From assembly GCA_021734835.1 (NCBI GenBank), contig JAIPIH010000008.1:34809-98808 (forward strand): a stretch of DNA of 64,000 bases. Direction: 5' to 3'. Each line of letters starts with the position of its first letter. The first letter of the stretch is position 1. The notes under the pieces are model-generated. The model was given only the letters and a program-made list of their open reading frames with translations, did not search any database and was not told the origin of the DNA. The stretch comes from Candidatus Cloacimonadota bacterium (GTDB lineage: Bacteria; Cloacimonadota; Cloacimonadia; Cloacimonadales; TCS61). The position numbers were made by a program, and so were the translations under genes. Shown one piece after another: positions 28,380 to 38,040 of the stretch.

Positions 28380-29681
28380 TCACATTCTAAACAAATTTTC
28401 TACTTTTTTTCCATTGCAAGCAAATCTGGTATCTAGAACAAGCTGTGATCGTTTTAATATATCATCATAATCATAAGCAGTATGATCTGTAACGATTACA
28501 ACTGCATTATAATCTTCAATTTTGTCTAGCCCGATCGATATATATTCCTTGTTGTTAAGTTCATTATGAAAGGCTGGTACGTGCGGATCGTTATAATCAA
28601 ATTGAGCACCATTTTCTTCCAAAAGAACGATCAGATCCTGGATCGGTGATTCTCTCATATCTTCGATATCCTTCTTATAAGCAGCACCCAGAAGTAAAAT
28701 TTTTGATTTTGATATTGCTAGTCCTTTTTCGTTGAGAAGTTTCATTAATTTTGTGATCACAAAATTCGGCATTTCATTATTGATCTCTCCTGCAAGTTCT
28801 ATCAATCTGGTATGATAACCATACTCCCTAGCTTTCCAGGTTAAATAAAAAGGATCAAGCGGAATACAGTGGCCGCCTATTCCTGGGCCAGGATAAAATG
28901 CCATAAAGCCATAAGGTTTTGTTTTTGCGGCTTCGATAACTTCCCATACATCAATTCCCATTTTTTCACATAGTATTGTCATTTCATTAGCTAAGGCGAT
29001 ATTGATATTGCGGAATGTATTTTCATAGATCTTTTCCATCTCAGCAATTGCAGGTGATGAAACAAGATGTATCGGTGCATCTAAGATCGCGTTGTAGAAT
29101 ACTTCGGAAATTCTATTGCATTTAACTGTCATTCCACCTACAACTTTTGGTGTATTATTCGTTTTATAATCTTTATTCCCAGGATCGACCCGCTCTGGTG
29201 AGAATGCAATAAAAATATCTTCGCCAATACTAAAACCTTTCTTTTCAAAGGCAGGAGCAACTATTTCATCTGTTGTCCCGGGATATGTAGTACTTTCCAA
29301 AATAACCAAAGTTTGTGCTGACACATTCTCTGCAAGTGAAACCACAGAAGATCTTACGTAACTCGAATCAGGTTGCTGATACTTGTCTAAAGGTGTTGGT
29401 ACTGCAATCATGACCACATCGGCAAGTTTCAGCTCAGCATAATCAAAAGTTGCTTTCAACATACCATTTTCAACAAGTTGTTTGAGCTCGGCATCATCAA
29501 CATCACCAATATAATTCTCCCCTGAATTTACATGGGTTATTGCATATTCGTTAACATCTACACCAATTACTTTAAAACCTTTCCTGGCTACTGTAACTGC
29601 CATGGGTAAACCAACGTAACCCAGACCAACTACTCCAACAACTGCAGATTTTTGTTTTATTTTATTTACAATGTCATTCAT
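28380..29681 (-). CDS. Nucleotide sugar 6-dehydrogenase (UDP-GlcNAc dehydrogenase type)
   Basis: This is a 433-aa NAD-dependent enzyme oxidising C6 of a UDP-sugar to a uronate. It has the NAD motif VGVVGLGYVGLPMA, the substrate motif FSPERVDPGN typical of UDP-N-acetylhexosamine dehydrogenases (WbpA/WecC group), the catalytic Cys in GPGIGGHCIPLDP, and a C-terminal UDP-binding domain (LLLGAAYKKDIEDMRESP). It supplies an acidic sugar for surface polysaccharide. It is part of a minus-strand operon, with the glycan locus divergent on the plus strand. Confidence 0.9.
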   Translation of the reverse strand: MNDIVNKIKQKSAVVGVVGLGYVGLPMAVTVARKGFKVIGVDVNEYAITHVNSGENYIGDVDDAELKQLVENGMLKATFDYAELKLADVVMIAVPTPLDKYQQPDSSYVRSSVVSLAENVSAQTLVILESTTYPGTTDEIVAPAFEKKGFSIGEDIFIAFSPERVDPGNKDYKTNNTPKVVGGMTVKCNRISEVFYNAILDAPIHLVSSPAIAEMEKIYENTFRNINIALANEMTILCEKMGIDVWEVIEAAKTKPYGFMAFYPGPGIGGHCIPLDPFYLTWKAREYGYHTRLIELAGEINNEMPNFVITKLMKLLNEKGLAISKSKILLLGAAYKKDIEDMRESPIQDLIVLLEENGAQFDYNDPHVPAFHNELNNKEYISIGLDKIEDYNAVVIVTDHTAYDYDDILKRSQLVLDTRFACNGKKVENLFRM

Positions 29682-29705
29682 TATGTAAATTTCTCCTTGA
29701 AATGT

Positions 29706-31091
29706 TCAATATCTATAATGATCCGGTTTAAAGGGACCATCTTTTGAAATATTTAAGTACTTGGCTTGTTTTTCAGAAAGTTGTGTTAATTTCACACCCA
29801 ATTTCTGTAAATGATATCCGGCAACTTCTTCATCGAGTTTTTTAGGAAGCACATAGACTTTTTTCTCAAACTTATTCTGCCAAAGTTCAATTTGTGCTAA
29901 GACCTGATTAGAAAAAGAATTACTCATCACAAAGGATGGATGTCCGGTAGCATTTCCAAGATTGACCAGTCTGCCTTCGGAAAGTAAAATAATCGAGTTT
30001 CCCTCAGCAAAAAATATCTGATGAACCTGAGGTTTGATCTCAACTTTTCTTATTCCCGGAAGCTGGTAAAGCTGATTCACCTGGATCTCATTATCAAAAT
30101 GACCGATATTGCATACTATTGCCTGTTCTTTCAAATTCTTCATATGGTCTACAGTAATAACATCGCAATTACCGGTAGCAGTAACAAAAATATCTCCTTC
30201 CGGCAAAGCATCTTCCAAAGTAGTAACTTCGTATCCTTCCATCGCAGCTTGTAAGGCGCAAATTGGATCTATCTCAGTTACTATCACTCGTGCGCCAAAT
30301 CCTTTCATGGATTGAGCGCAACCTTTACCAACATCACCAAAACCACAAACTACAACTTTCTTACCGGCTACCATTACATCTGTTCCGCGTTTTATACCGT
30401 CAGCAAGTGATTCCCTGCAACCGTAAAGGTTATCGAACTTCGATTTTGTTACCGAATCATTTACATTGATAGCTGGAAAAAGCAGTTCTTTATTTTTCAT
30501 CATTTGATACAACCTGTGAACTCCAGTTGTAGTCTCTTCAGAAACTCCTTTGATATTATCAGCAATTTTCTCCCAATCGTAATCGCTTTCATTTTTTAGA
30601 ATAAAATAAATAGCTTCAAGATCTTCGTTGTTTGAAGGTATATTTGCAATCGAAGGATCTTTAAAATATTCAACAGCTTTATGAATGAAGAGTGTAGCAT
30701 CTCCTCCATCATCAACAATAAGATCCGGACCTTCCCCACCTGGAAATGATAGTGCTTGATAAGTACACCACCAATATTCTTCAATAGTTTCTCCCTTCCA
30801 GGCAAAAACAGGAATCCCGGCATCAGCTATTGCGGCTGCGGCGTGATCCTGAGTTGAAAAAATATTGCAGCTTGCCCATCTAATATCTGCTCCAAGAGCA
30901 ACCAGTGTTTCTATTAAAACAGCAGTCTGCACTGTCATATGCAGACTTCCTGTTATTTTAACATTCAGCAGAGGTTTTTCCTTTGAATATTTTTTTCTTA
31001 AGGCAATTAATCCCGGCATCTCTTTTTCAGCTATTGAGATTTCCTTTCTACCAAATTGTGCTAATGAAATATCTTTAATCTTATAATCCAT
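29706..31091 (-). CDS. ahcY: Adenosylhomocysteinase
   Basis: This is a 461-aa tetrameric NAD-containing enzyme that splits S-adenosylhomocysteine to adenosine and homocysteine. It has the substrate region [14 protein letters not shown], the NAD fold [35 protein letters not shown], and the classic C-terminus KPDHYRY that completes the neighbour's active site. RBS AAGGTGATTT. It lies 22 bp after pnp. Confidence 0.96.
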   Translation of the reverse strand: MDYKIKDISLAQFGRKEISIAEKEMPGLIALRKKYSKEKPLLNVKITGSLHMTVQTAVLIETLVALGADIRWASCNIFSTQDHAAAAIADAGIPVFAWKGETIEEYWWCTYQALSFPGGEGPDLIVDDGGDATLFIHKAVEYFKDPSIANIPSNNEDLEAIYFILKNESDYDWEKIADNIKGVSEETTTGVHRLYQMMKNKELLFPAINVNDSVTKSKFDNLYGCRESLADGIKRGTDVMVAGKKVVVCGFGDVGKGCAQSMKGFGARVIVTEIDPICALQAAMEGYEVTTLEDALPEGDIFVTATGNCDVITVDHMKNLKEQAIVCNIGHFDNEIQVNQLYQLPGIRKVEIKPQVHQIFFAEGNSIILLSEGRLVNLGNATGHPSFVMSNSFSNQVLAQIELWQNKFEKKVYVLPKKLDEEVAGYHLQKLGVKLTQLSEKQAKYLNISKDGPFKPDHYRY

Positions 31092-31113
31092 AAATCACCT
31101 TTTCCTAATTTTG

Positions 31114-33318
31114 TTATCTTCTATTGTCTCTTTTGTTATCTCTACGATAGTCAGGTTTCCCACTATCTCTACCTCTGCTGGGACTCGATTTTGAAATACT
31201 TCCTGGTTTTGGTTCTGGATTCCCTTCCACACCCTTCATAGAAAGTTTAACTTTACCTCTATCAAAGCCAATAAATTTTACATTTACGGTCTCACCCAAC
31301 TTCAACATATCTTCAACGTTATTGATTCGGCCTTGATGAAGCTGAGAAATATGTACTAAGCCTTCTTTAGTTTCACTCATAAATTTTACAAAAGCACCGT
31401 AATTCTCGATCCTGGTAACTTTTCCAACATATATTTTGTTCATTTCCGGATCAGAAACAATATCATTGATTATTTTTTTGGCATTGGAGATAGATTCTTT
31501 TTCTGAAGATGAGATACTTACTGTTCCGTCATCATCGATATTAACTTCAGCTCCGGTTGTCTCGATTATATGTTTGATCATTTTCCCGCCGGAACCAATA
31601 ACAGCACCGATTTTATCCGGATCAATTTTCAATGATTCAATTCGGGGCGCGTACTCAGCCAATTCAGCTCTTGGCTCAGGAATAGTTTCGATGATCTTAT
31701 CCAATATATAAAATCTAGCAATTTTCGCTTTTTCCAGAGCTATCGTCATGATCTCTTTTGTAATTCCTTCAATTTTAATATCCATCTGCATTGCTGTGAT
31801 ACCATCTTTGGTTCCTGTTACTTTGAAATCCATATCACCCAGATGATCTTCCAAACCTTGGATATCAGTAAGTACAACAAAATCTTTGCCATCCATAATT
31901 AATCCATTTGCGATTCCTGCAACCGGTTTTTTAAGTGGAACACCAGCAGCCATCAGAGCTAATGTACAACTACAAACCGTTGCCATTGAGGATGAACCAT
32001 TTGATTCCAAGATCTCAGAAACTAATCTCAGAGTATAAGGGAAATCGTCTGTTGAAGGTATCATTGGTAACAGAGCACGTTCTGCTAATGCACCGTGTCC
32101 TAATTCCCTCCGACCGGGACCTCTCATAAATCCAGCTTCTCCAACACTGAACGGCGGGAAGTTATAATGCAGATAATAAGGTTTTTTATATTCTTCAGCT
32201 AGTCCGTCAATGATCTGTTCATCGCGACCTGTTCCAAGTGTTACGGTACCCAGAGATTGAGTTTCACCTCGTGTAAATAAAGCTGAACCATGCACGCGGG
32301 GTAAAATGTCAATTTCACAGGTGATTGGTCTGATATCGTCCATCCCTCTACCGTCTGCTCTATGATTATCATGTAATATAGCATTCCGCACAGATACAGC
32401 AAAGACTTCTTCAAAGGCGTTTTTCAAATATTTTTCCTGTTCTTCAAATTCTTCTGAAGGATCAGTTTGATATTTTTCCAGCATTTCTGTTTTTATAGAA
32501 TTGATCGCGTTGTATCGTTCAAGTTTACCATGAATTTTTGCCGCAACATCAATAGCTTTCCCATAATCAGTTCTAACTTTTTTAGCGATTTCTTCCGGTA
32601 CCAGGTCAAGCGAAACTTCCATCTTCTCTTTACCAACTTCTTTGGTAAACTCTTCTTGCAGTGATACAAGCTTCTTTATTACTTCATGTCCTGAATAAAT
32701 CGAGTTCAGAATCGTCTCTTCAGAAACTTCCAGTGCTCCGGCTTCTATCATTACAACAGCCGACTTAGTTCCGGCAACATCCAGATCAAGTTTTGAATTC
32801 TCAAATTGTGAAATTGTTGGATTTATGATAGTTTCATTGTCATTGATACCAACTTTTACTCCTGCACAGGGTCCGTTAAACGGAATATCCGAGATGGATA
32901 GTGCAGCAGAAGCTCCCAAGATCCCCAACATTCCCGGGTCATTTTCTCCATCGAAAGAAAGAACTGTAACTACAATATGTACAGCATTTCTGAATCCTTT
33001 TGGGAAAAGTGGTCTGATAGGTCTATCAATAAGTCGTGCGTTCAATGTTGCTTGGGTGCTGGGTCTTGCTTCACGTTTAAAAAATCCACCGGGGATTTTT
33101 CCCGAAGCATACATCTTCTCAATAAAATCAACAGTTAACGGAAAGAAATCCGTTCCTTCTCTAACTTCATCAGATGCTGTTGCTGTAACTAATACACTTG
33201 TTTCACCATAAGTGATGAAAACAGATCCATTAGCCTGTTTTGCCATTCTACCGGTTTCCATTGTTAGTTTTTTGCCGGCAATTTCAATTGACTTTTTTTT
33301 AATGTCAAAGTTATGCAT
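31114..33318 (-). CDS. pnp: Polyribonucleotide nucleotidyltransferase (PNPase)
   Basis: This is a 734-aa 3'-5' phosphorolytic exoribonuclease. It has two RNase PH domains (FFPLTVDFIEKMYASGKIPGGFFKREARPS; HGSALFTRGETQSLGTVTLG), a KH domain (IDPDKIGAVIGSGGKMIKHIIETTGAEV), an S1 domain (VGKVTRIENYGAFVKFMSETKEGLVHISQL) and an Arg/Lys-rich tail. RBS AAAGGAG. It follows rpsO, with a terminator and a long leader hairpin in between, the arrangement in which PNPase autoregulates in E. coli. Confidence 0.97.
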   Translation of the reverse strand: MHNFDIKKKSIEIAGKKLTMETGRMAKQANGSVFITYGETSVLVTATASDEVREGTDFFPLTVDFIEKMYASGKIPGGFFKREARPSTQATLNARLIDRPIRPLFPKGFRNAVHIVVTVLSFDGENDPGMLGILGASAALSISDIPFNGPCAGVKVGINDNETIINPTISQFENSKLDLDVAGTKSAVVMIEAGALEVSEETILNSIYSGHEVIKKLVSLQEEFTKEVGKEKMEVSLDLVPEEIAKKVRTDYGKAIDVAAKIHGKLERYNAINSIKTEMLEKYQTDPSEEFEEQEKYLKNAFEEVFAVSVRNAILHDNHRADGRGMDDIRPITCEIDILPRVHGSALFTRGETQSLGTVTLGTGRDEQIIDGLAEEYKKPYYLHYNFPPFSVGEAGFMRGPGRRELGHGALAERALLPMIPSTDDFPYTLRLVSEILESNGSSSMATVCSCTLALMAAGVPLKKPVAGIANGLIMDGKDFVVLTDIQGLEDHLGDMDFKVTGTKDGITAMQMDIKIEGITKEIMTIALEKAKIARFYILDKIIETIPEPRAELAEYAPRIESLKIDPDKIGAVIGSGGKMIKHIIETTGAEVNIDDDGTVSISSSEKESISNAKKIINDIVSDPEMNKIYVGKVTRIENYGAFVKFMSETKEGLVHISQLHQGRINNVEDMLKLGETVNVKFIGFDRGKVKLSMKGVEGNPEPKPGSISKSSPSRGRDSGKPDYRRDNKRDNRR

Positions 33319-33355
33319 TTTTTCTCCTTTGTTTTGATTTTTTCAAATCATTTTT

Positions 33356-33420
33356 GCGGAGATTAAAGCAATAGACTAAAGTCAGGTCATCTGAACTTAG
33401 CTTATTGCTCCATCCTCCGC
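33356..33420 (-). promoter_or_regulatory. Long imperfect hairpin in the pnp leader
   Basis: On the minus strand GCGGAG, AGCAATA and GCTAAGTTCAG pair in order with CTGACTTTAGT, TATTGCT and CTCCGC, with small bulges and an apical ATGAC loop. The ~65-nt stem ends ~35 nt before the pnp ATG. It resembles the RNase III-cleaved leader stem that mediates PNPase autocontrol in E. coli. The functional analogy is inference. Confidence 0.6.
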
Positions 33421-33496
33421 CTCTTTTTTATTTCTTCTTAATCAACTAGTGGTATAAATATTTAAGCTGTTAATTTGTTAAGGTTTTTCTTTATAA

Positions 33497-33526
33497 AAAT
33501 AAAAAAGGGGATCTAGATCCCCTTTC
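33497..33526 (-). terminator. Intrinsic terminator after rpsO
   Basis: On the minus strand GGGGATC-TA-GATCCCC, with flanking AAA/TTT pairing, is followed by a run of six T. It sits 20 bp past the rpsO stop and before the pnp leader, so it probably gives partial termination between rpsO and pnp. Confidence 0.8.
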
Positions 33527-33545
33527 AATAACTCCAAAAAATATA

Positions 33546-33815
33546 TTATTTCCTTAGTCCCAGTGCTTTGATCAATTTACGATATCGAGTTATATCTTTC
33601 TTCATAATATAATCGAGTAATCGCCTTCTTTGACCAATAAGTTTAAGCAGACCACGTCGTGAATGAAAATCTTTCTTATGGATTTTCAAATGTTCAGTGA
33701 TCTCCTTAATCCTTGATGTTAACAAAGCAACTTGGACCTCAGGTGATCCAGTATCTGAATCATGGAGTTTAAACTCTGCCATGACAGCCTGTTTGGCTTC
33801 TTGTTTTAATGCCAT
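33546..33815 (-). CDS. rpsO: 30S ribosomal protein S15
   Basis: This is an 89-aa protein that binds the 16S rRNA central domain. It has typical S15 signatures: [48 protein letters not shown]. The start at 33815 (MALKQEAKQ) has GAGGAG 7 nt upstream and gives the usual length. The longer frame to 33830 is not supported. Confidence 0.97.
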   Translation of the reverse strand: MALKQEAKQAVMAEFKLHDSDTGSPEVQVALLTSRIKEITEHLKIHKKDFHSRRGLLKLIGQRRRLLDYIMKKDITRYRKLIKALGLRK

Positions 33816-33948
33816 AAAATTACTCCTCATTTTTATTACCCTTTAATTAGGTAAAAACAACAGAAAAATTGAAGGTTTCTTTGTAAAGCATTTTCTGTAT
33901 TTTAAGGCGGATATGGGTATAAATTGATATTAATGGCTGAGTTTCTTA

Positions 33949-33986
33949 TTGACACAAAATCAATTTAAAAAATTTTACATAAAGTT
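33949..33986 (+). promoter_or_regulatory. Possible promoter of the glycan locus
   Basis: TTGACA at 33949-33954 is followed, after an AT-rich spacer, by a region with only a weak -10 (ATTTTACAT). It lies ~60 bp before the ABC transporter start, in the only intergenic gap ahead of the long plus-strand glycan operon. Confidence 0.3.
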
Positions 33987-34014
33987 TATATTAAGAATAA
34001 ATGATTAGGAATTT

Positions 34015-35910
34015 ATGAAAAATATTACACGTATTTATAAAATATTACTAAAGCATTGGGGCTATATCATTGGCGGATTTATCTTCATGCAGGGATTTGC
34101 TATATTCAGCGGTTTTAGCCTTATGATGGCAATCCCTCTGTTTGATTATGTTTTCAAGTCAAATCCGGCTAATGTTATTTACAGGTCATTTCCGGTTTTT
34201 TGGGAAGCGATTTCTAACACTACAAGTCAGTTCATTCATGAATATCATGGATTTTTCAAACTCTTTCAGAATGGGAATTATAAATCACTGTTGCATGGTT
34301 ATGAAGATGTTTTGAGTAAAACTGATCCTCTCTTTCTGCTGTGGACAATCAGTTTTACTATGGTTGGACTTATTATCTTTAAAAACATCTTTTACTACGG
34401 AAACAGACTCATGGTAAACAACCTGCGCGGAAAATCCGTAACTGATATCCGTAATATGATGTTTGATCAATACCTAACACAATCATTAACCTTTTTCAAC
34501 AAAAACAAAGTCGGAGATTCTCTGGTTAGGATCATAAGTGATGTTAGTATGGTTAATGATTTTTTTATTGCTTCTATTACAAATGTAGTACAAAATATCA
34601 TTCTGCTCATTATGTACACTTGGATCGCAGTGATGCTGAACGGTCGACTTTTCCTGATCAGTCTGTTATTATTACCAATATTCAGTTTTATAGTCAGTTT
34701 GATCGGTAAGAAGATCAAAAAATACTCTGCCCGACTGCAAAATCAATCATCCAATCTTTTTTCAAATATAGAAGAGACATTGAACGGGATAAAGATTGTT
34801 AAAGCTTTTTCTCGGGAAGATACAGAGAACGAAAAGTTTGGGAAGCTTACGCTTCGTCATTTTCAAATCTGGCGTAAATCTGTTATTTATAAAGCTTTTG
34901 GAGTTCCACTTACTGAACTTCACAGTACAATTATGGGAATTATCGTTTTACTGATCGGTGGTAGACAAGTTCTGGCGGCAAACAGTGTTTTTTCGCTGGG
35001 TGATTTTATGACCTTTATTCTGGCAGTATTTTCAATGATGCATCCATTAAAACAACTCACAAATGCTTATTCAGATATTCGAAAAGCACTTGTTTCTTTA
35101 GACAGAATTTCTGAGGTGATAAACAGGAAGTCGGAGATCACTGAAATATCCAATCCGGTTGCTAAAAAGAGCTTTGATACTAAAATCGAGTTTGATAGTG
35201 TTGTTTTTTCATACAATAGTGATAAAATGGTATTGAATAACGTTTCCTTATCTGTTAATAAAGGTGAGAAGATTGCTCTTGTCGGTGGCAGCGGTTCGGG
35301 TAAAACGACTTTGATGAATCTTTTGAACCGAATGTATGACGTTCAGAAGGGCGATATTAAGATCGACGGAATTTCAATAAAAGATATGAAACTTACTGAT
35401 CTTCGAACTCTTTTTGGGATCGTTACTCAAGAATCTATCCTGTTCAATGAGACAATTGCCAATAACATACGTTATGGAAGTTTGGAAGACGTCAGCGACG
35501 AAGCTGTGAAAGAAGTTGCAGAAATTGCTTATGCCGATGAATTTATCGATAAAATGAAGAATGGATATGAAGAAATTCTCAATCCTAAAGCGAATAATTT
35601 ATCCGGTGGTCAAAAACAACGGATCTGTATAGCACGAGCGATCATAGGGAATCCGCCCATTCTGATCTTCGATGAAGCCACCAGCGCTCTGGATACCGAA
35701 TCCGAACAGAAGGTTCAGATGGCAATTGATCATGCAACGATGAATAGAACTGTTTTTGTGATCGCTCACCGGCTTTCGACCATCCTGAAATCTGATAAAA
35801 TTGTTGTACTCGAAAAAGGAAAAATTGTAGGCATCGGTAAGCATGATGAGTTATTATCTAGTTGTAAAAGATATAAAGAATTATACAATATACAGTTTTC
35901 TTCAAGATAA
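34015..35910 (+). CDS. MsbA-like ABC exporter (fused TM and ATPase)
   Basis: This is a 631-aa half-transporter. It has six N-terminal TM helices with a long first periplasmic loop (~45-115) and a C-terminal ATPase with Walker A GGSGSGKTT (~424), Q loop VTQESILFNE, signature LSGGQKQRICIARAI (~529), Walker B PILIFDEATSALD (~550) and H-loop AHRLST. It heads the surface-glycan operon. It may flip lipid A-core, a lipid-linked glycan or an inositol lipid; the substrate is not determined by sequence. Confidence 0.92.
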   Translation: MKNITRIYKILLKHWGYIIGGFIFMQGFAIFSGFSLMMAIPLFDYVFKSNPANVIYRSFPVFWEAISNTTSQFIHEYHGFFKLFQNGNYKSLLHGYEDVLSKTDPLFLLWTISFTMVGLIIFKNIFYYGNRLMVNNLRGKSVTDIRNMMFDQYLTQSLTFFNKNKVGDSLVRIISDVSMVNDFFIASITNVVQNIILLIMYTWIAVMLNGRLFLISLLLLPIFSFIVSLIGKKIKKYSARLQNQSSNLFSNIEETLNGIKIVKAFSREDTENEKFGKLTLRHFQIWRKSVIYKAFGVPLTELHSTIMGIIVLLIGGRQVLAANSVFSLGDFMTFILAVFSMMHPLKQLTNAYSDIRKALVSLDRISEVINRKSEITEISNPVAKKSFDTKIEFDSVVFSYNSDKMVLNNVSLSVNKGEKIALVGGSGSGKTTLMNLLNRMYDVQKGDIKIDGISIKDMKLTDLRTLFGIVTQESILFNETIANNIRYGSLEDVSDEAVKEVAEIAYADEFIDKMKNGYEEILNPKANNLSGGQKQRICIARAIIGNPPILIFDEATSALDTESEQKVQMAIDHATMNRTVFVIAHRLSTILKSDKIVVLEKGKIVGIGKHDELLSSCKRYKELYNIQFSSR

Positions 35911-35916
35911 ATTTAT

Positions 35917-36930
35917 ATGAACTTAGCAAAACATATAATTCACATTCCCTATTTAACTGCTTGGAGAATTAGAAAATTATTTGATAAAAAAAAACGGATT
36001 GATTTTCTTTGCGGAAATATTGTAGATTTTTATTGTTTTAAACCAATATATCAATTGATGTCGGAAATTCGACTAGTTGCCAAAAACAAAACCGTGCAAC
36101 GCGAACTAAAGGATCTTGGAATAAGATCAGTTCTATATCCCACATTTCCTGATGTAATAGTTATGACACGGCATCTTGCCTGGAAATACCCTGACCCAAA
36201 AATAAAAAAAATCGGATTGAGACACGGTGCGTATCATTTCAAAGATTTTGTCGCTGCTCACAGGTACAATGCCTTTGATAAATTCTTAGTTACATCAAAA
36301 AAGGAAGTTGAATTAGCAGCTGTTAAAAATATAGTTAACGCTATCGTGATCGGATTTCCTAAAATTGATCCAATGTTCAATGGTGAGATATCAGAAGCAG
36401 AGCTTAAGAATCTTAGAGCGAAATTGAACTTAGACCCTCAAAAAGCTACGATTATTTTTACAACAACCTGGGATAAAACAAACTACTCGGCAATTACTAA
36501 ATGGATTCACCGGTTACCGGAGATATCAAAAGATTATAATGTATTAGTTACCGTTCATCATTGGACTACTGATAGTAAAAAACAGATTTTGGAAAATACC
36601 GATGGAATTTATTTTGTTAAAGAAAAAGATATCTTACCATTTTTGTTGATTGCGGATATTTTAGTTGGCGATATAAGTTCAATAATTGCCGAATTCAACT
36701 CACTGGATAAATCTATTATCACCTTTAAGGTTCCACTGTTTCAAAGGTTTACTTCCGAAATTAAAATGATACTGGAAAAACTACAGAATCTCAAACTTGA
36801 GCCGATTATAGTGTGTCATGATGATCGTGATACAACTGATGCTCAGAGAATGTTCCCGAATCATCTACTATTCTTTTCGAATTTTGTTAACGATTGTGTT
36901 CCACTTTTTGCTGGTGCACACAGATTATAG
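35917..36930 (+). CDS. CDP-glycerol glycerophosphotransferase-like protein 1
   Basis: This is a 337-aa GT-B enzyme of the TagB/TagF polyol-phosphate transferase group. Visible motifs are IGLRHGAYHFKDF, the beta-strand TTTWDKTNY (usually APTWR), VTVHHW and LLIADILVGDISSIIAEFNSLDKSIITF (family DxSS signature). It lacks a TM helix. It is the most divergent of the four copies here. It lies 6 bp after the ABC exporter. The donor would be a CDP-polyol. Confidence 0.8.
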   Translation: MNLAKHIIHIPYLTAWRIRKLFDKKKRIDFLCGNIVDFYCFKPIYQLMSEIRLVAKNKTVQRELKDLGIRSVLYPTFPDVIVMTRHLAWKYPDPKIKKIGLRHGAYHFKDFVAAHRYNAFDKFLVTSKKEVELAAVKNIVNAIVIGFPKIDPMFNGEISEAELKNLRAKLNLDPQKATIIFTTTWDKTNYSAITKWIHRLPEISKDYNVLVTVHHWTTDSKKQILENTDGIYFVKEKDILPFLLIADILVGDISSIIAEFNSLDKSIITFKVPLFQRFTSEIKMILEKLQNLKLEPIIVCHDDRDTTDAQRMFPNHLLFFSNFVNDCVPLFAGAHRL

Positions 36931-36945
36931 GTTCCAGGATATAGT

Positions 36946-38040
36946 ATGAATATACTCTATATTTCATCTAAAATGAGCTGGGGTGGCGTTATAAGTTGGA
37001 TGTTGAAAACTTCTCAGGGTTTGGAAAAGCGTGGTCATTCTGTTTGGATTCTATCAAATCCAAAATCTAAACTTAATGCTGAAATACAGGTCAAGATTCG
37101 ATTAATTCCCAAAGTACTTGGCATGGATTACAATCCTGCTTCGATAGGATTCTTAGTAAGATTTATTAAAAAAAACAAGATCGATCTGGTTGTTACAAAT
37201 ATCGAAAAAGAGATAAGTATTGGTGGAATAGCAGCTAAAATTTCCAGAATTCCGAATATCAGGCGAGTTGGACGAGAGGATGATTTTTTTAGTCGTTGGA
37301 AGACAAAGTTCAATCATCAGTCCTTTGTTTCGCATTGTATTGTTCCCTGTAATGATATAAGAAATCAGGTTACTGCAAAATTCAATTGGCTTGATCCAGA
37401 AGATTTTACACCGATTTATAATGGTCGGAATCTTCAAGAATTTACGGAAGAACAAATTTTGCAACAAAGAAAAAAGATAGGTCTTTCAGAAAATGATAAA
37501 GTCGTTGGCATCACCTGTAGATTCTCAAAAGTTAAATACGTTCAGAATTTGATCGAAGCATACCAAAGAATTGCTGATGAATTTCCTGGGTGGAAGCTGG
37601 TTATTACTGGTGAAGGTTCTGAAGAAGATAATTTGAAAAATATAGCTGCAGATACAGGTTTTAATGAACGGATCATCTTTGCTGGTTTCAGTTCCGATCC
37701 TATTCTATCTGCTGCTGTATATGACATCGGTGTACTCACTTCCCGAAAGGAAGGTTTTCCCAATTCGATCGTTGAATACTTTGCAGCTGGAAAGCCAGTG
37801 ATAGCCACTGACGTGGGTGGAGTGAAAGAAATTATCGAAGACAATCAGAATGGTTTCCTAATCAAGTTTGGGGATATCGTCCAACTGGCAGACAAGCTTT
37901 CTCAGTTGATTAAGGATGAAAACTTAAGAAAGAAATTTGCCACTAGAGCCAGACAGGATTTGCAGGAAAAATTCTCGGAAACACAGATGGTAGATAAATT
38001 GGAAAAGTTATTTCAAGATCAAATTAAAGGCAAAAAATGA
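36946..38040 (+). CDS. Glycosyltransferase family 4
   Basis: This is a 364-aa GT-B retaining glycosyltransferase. The N-terminus is MNILYISSKMSWGGVISWMLKTSQGLEKRGH. The nucleotide-sugar site is VVGITCRFSKVKYVQNLIEAYQ. The E-x7-E motif is in SRKEGFPNSIVEYFAAGKPVIATDVGGVKEII (~266-300). Its stop overlaps the next start. It probably adds a hexose to the lipid-linked glycan; donor and acceptor are unknown. Confidence 0.9.
   Translation: MNILYISSKMSWGGVISWMLKTSQGLEKRGHSVWILSNPKSKLNAEIQVKIRLIPKVLGMDYNPASIGFLVRFIKKNKIDLVVTNIEKEISIGGIAAKISRIPNIRRVGREDDFFSRWKTKFNHQSFVSHCIVPCNDIRNQVTAKFNWLDPEDFTPIYNGRNLQEFTEEQILQQRKKIGLSENDKVVGITCRFSKVKYVQNLIEAYQRIADEFPGWKLVITGEGSEEDNLKNIAADTGFNERIIFAGFSSDPILSAAVYDIGVLTSRKEGFPNSIVEYFAAGKPVIATDVGGVKEIIEDNQNGFLIKFGDIVQLADKLSQLIKDENLRKKFATRARQDLQEKFSETQMVDKLEKLFQDQIKGKK

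Noticed and set aside
31092..31113. SAH riboswitch ahead of ahcY
   Set aside because: Only 22 bp separate pnp and ahcY; there is no room for the aptamer and no matching core was seen.
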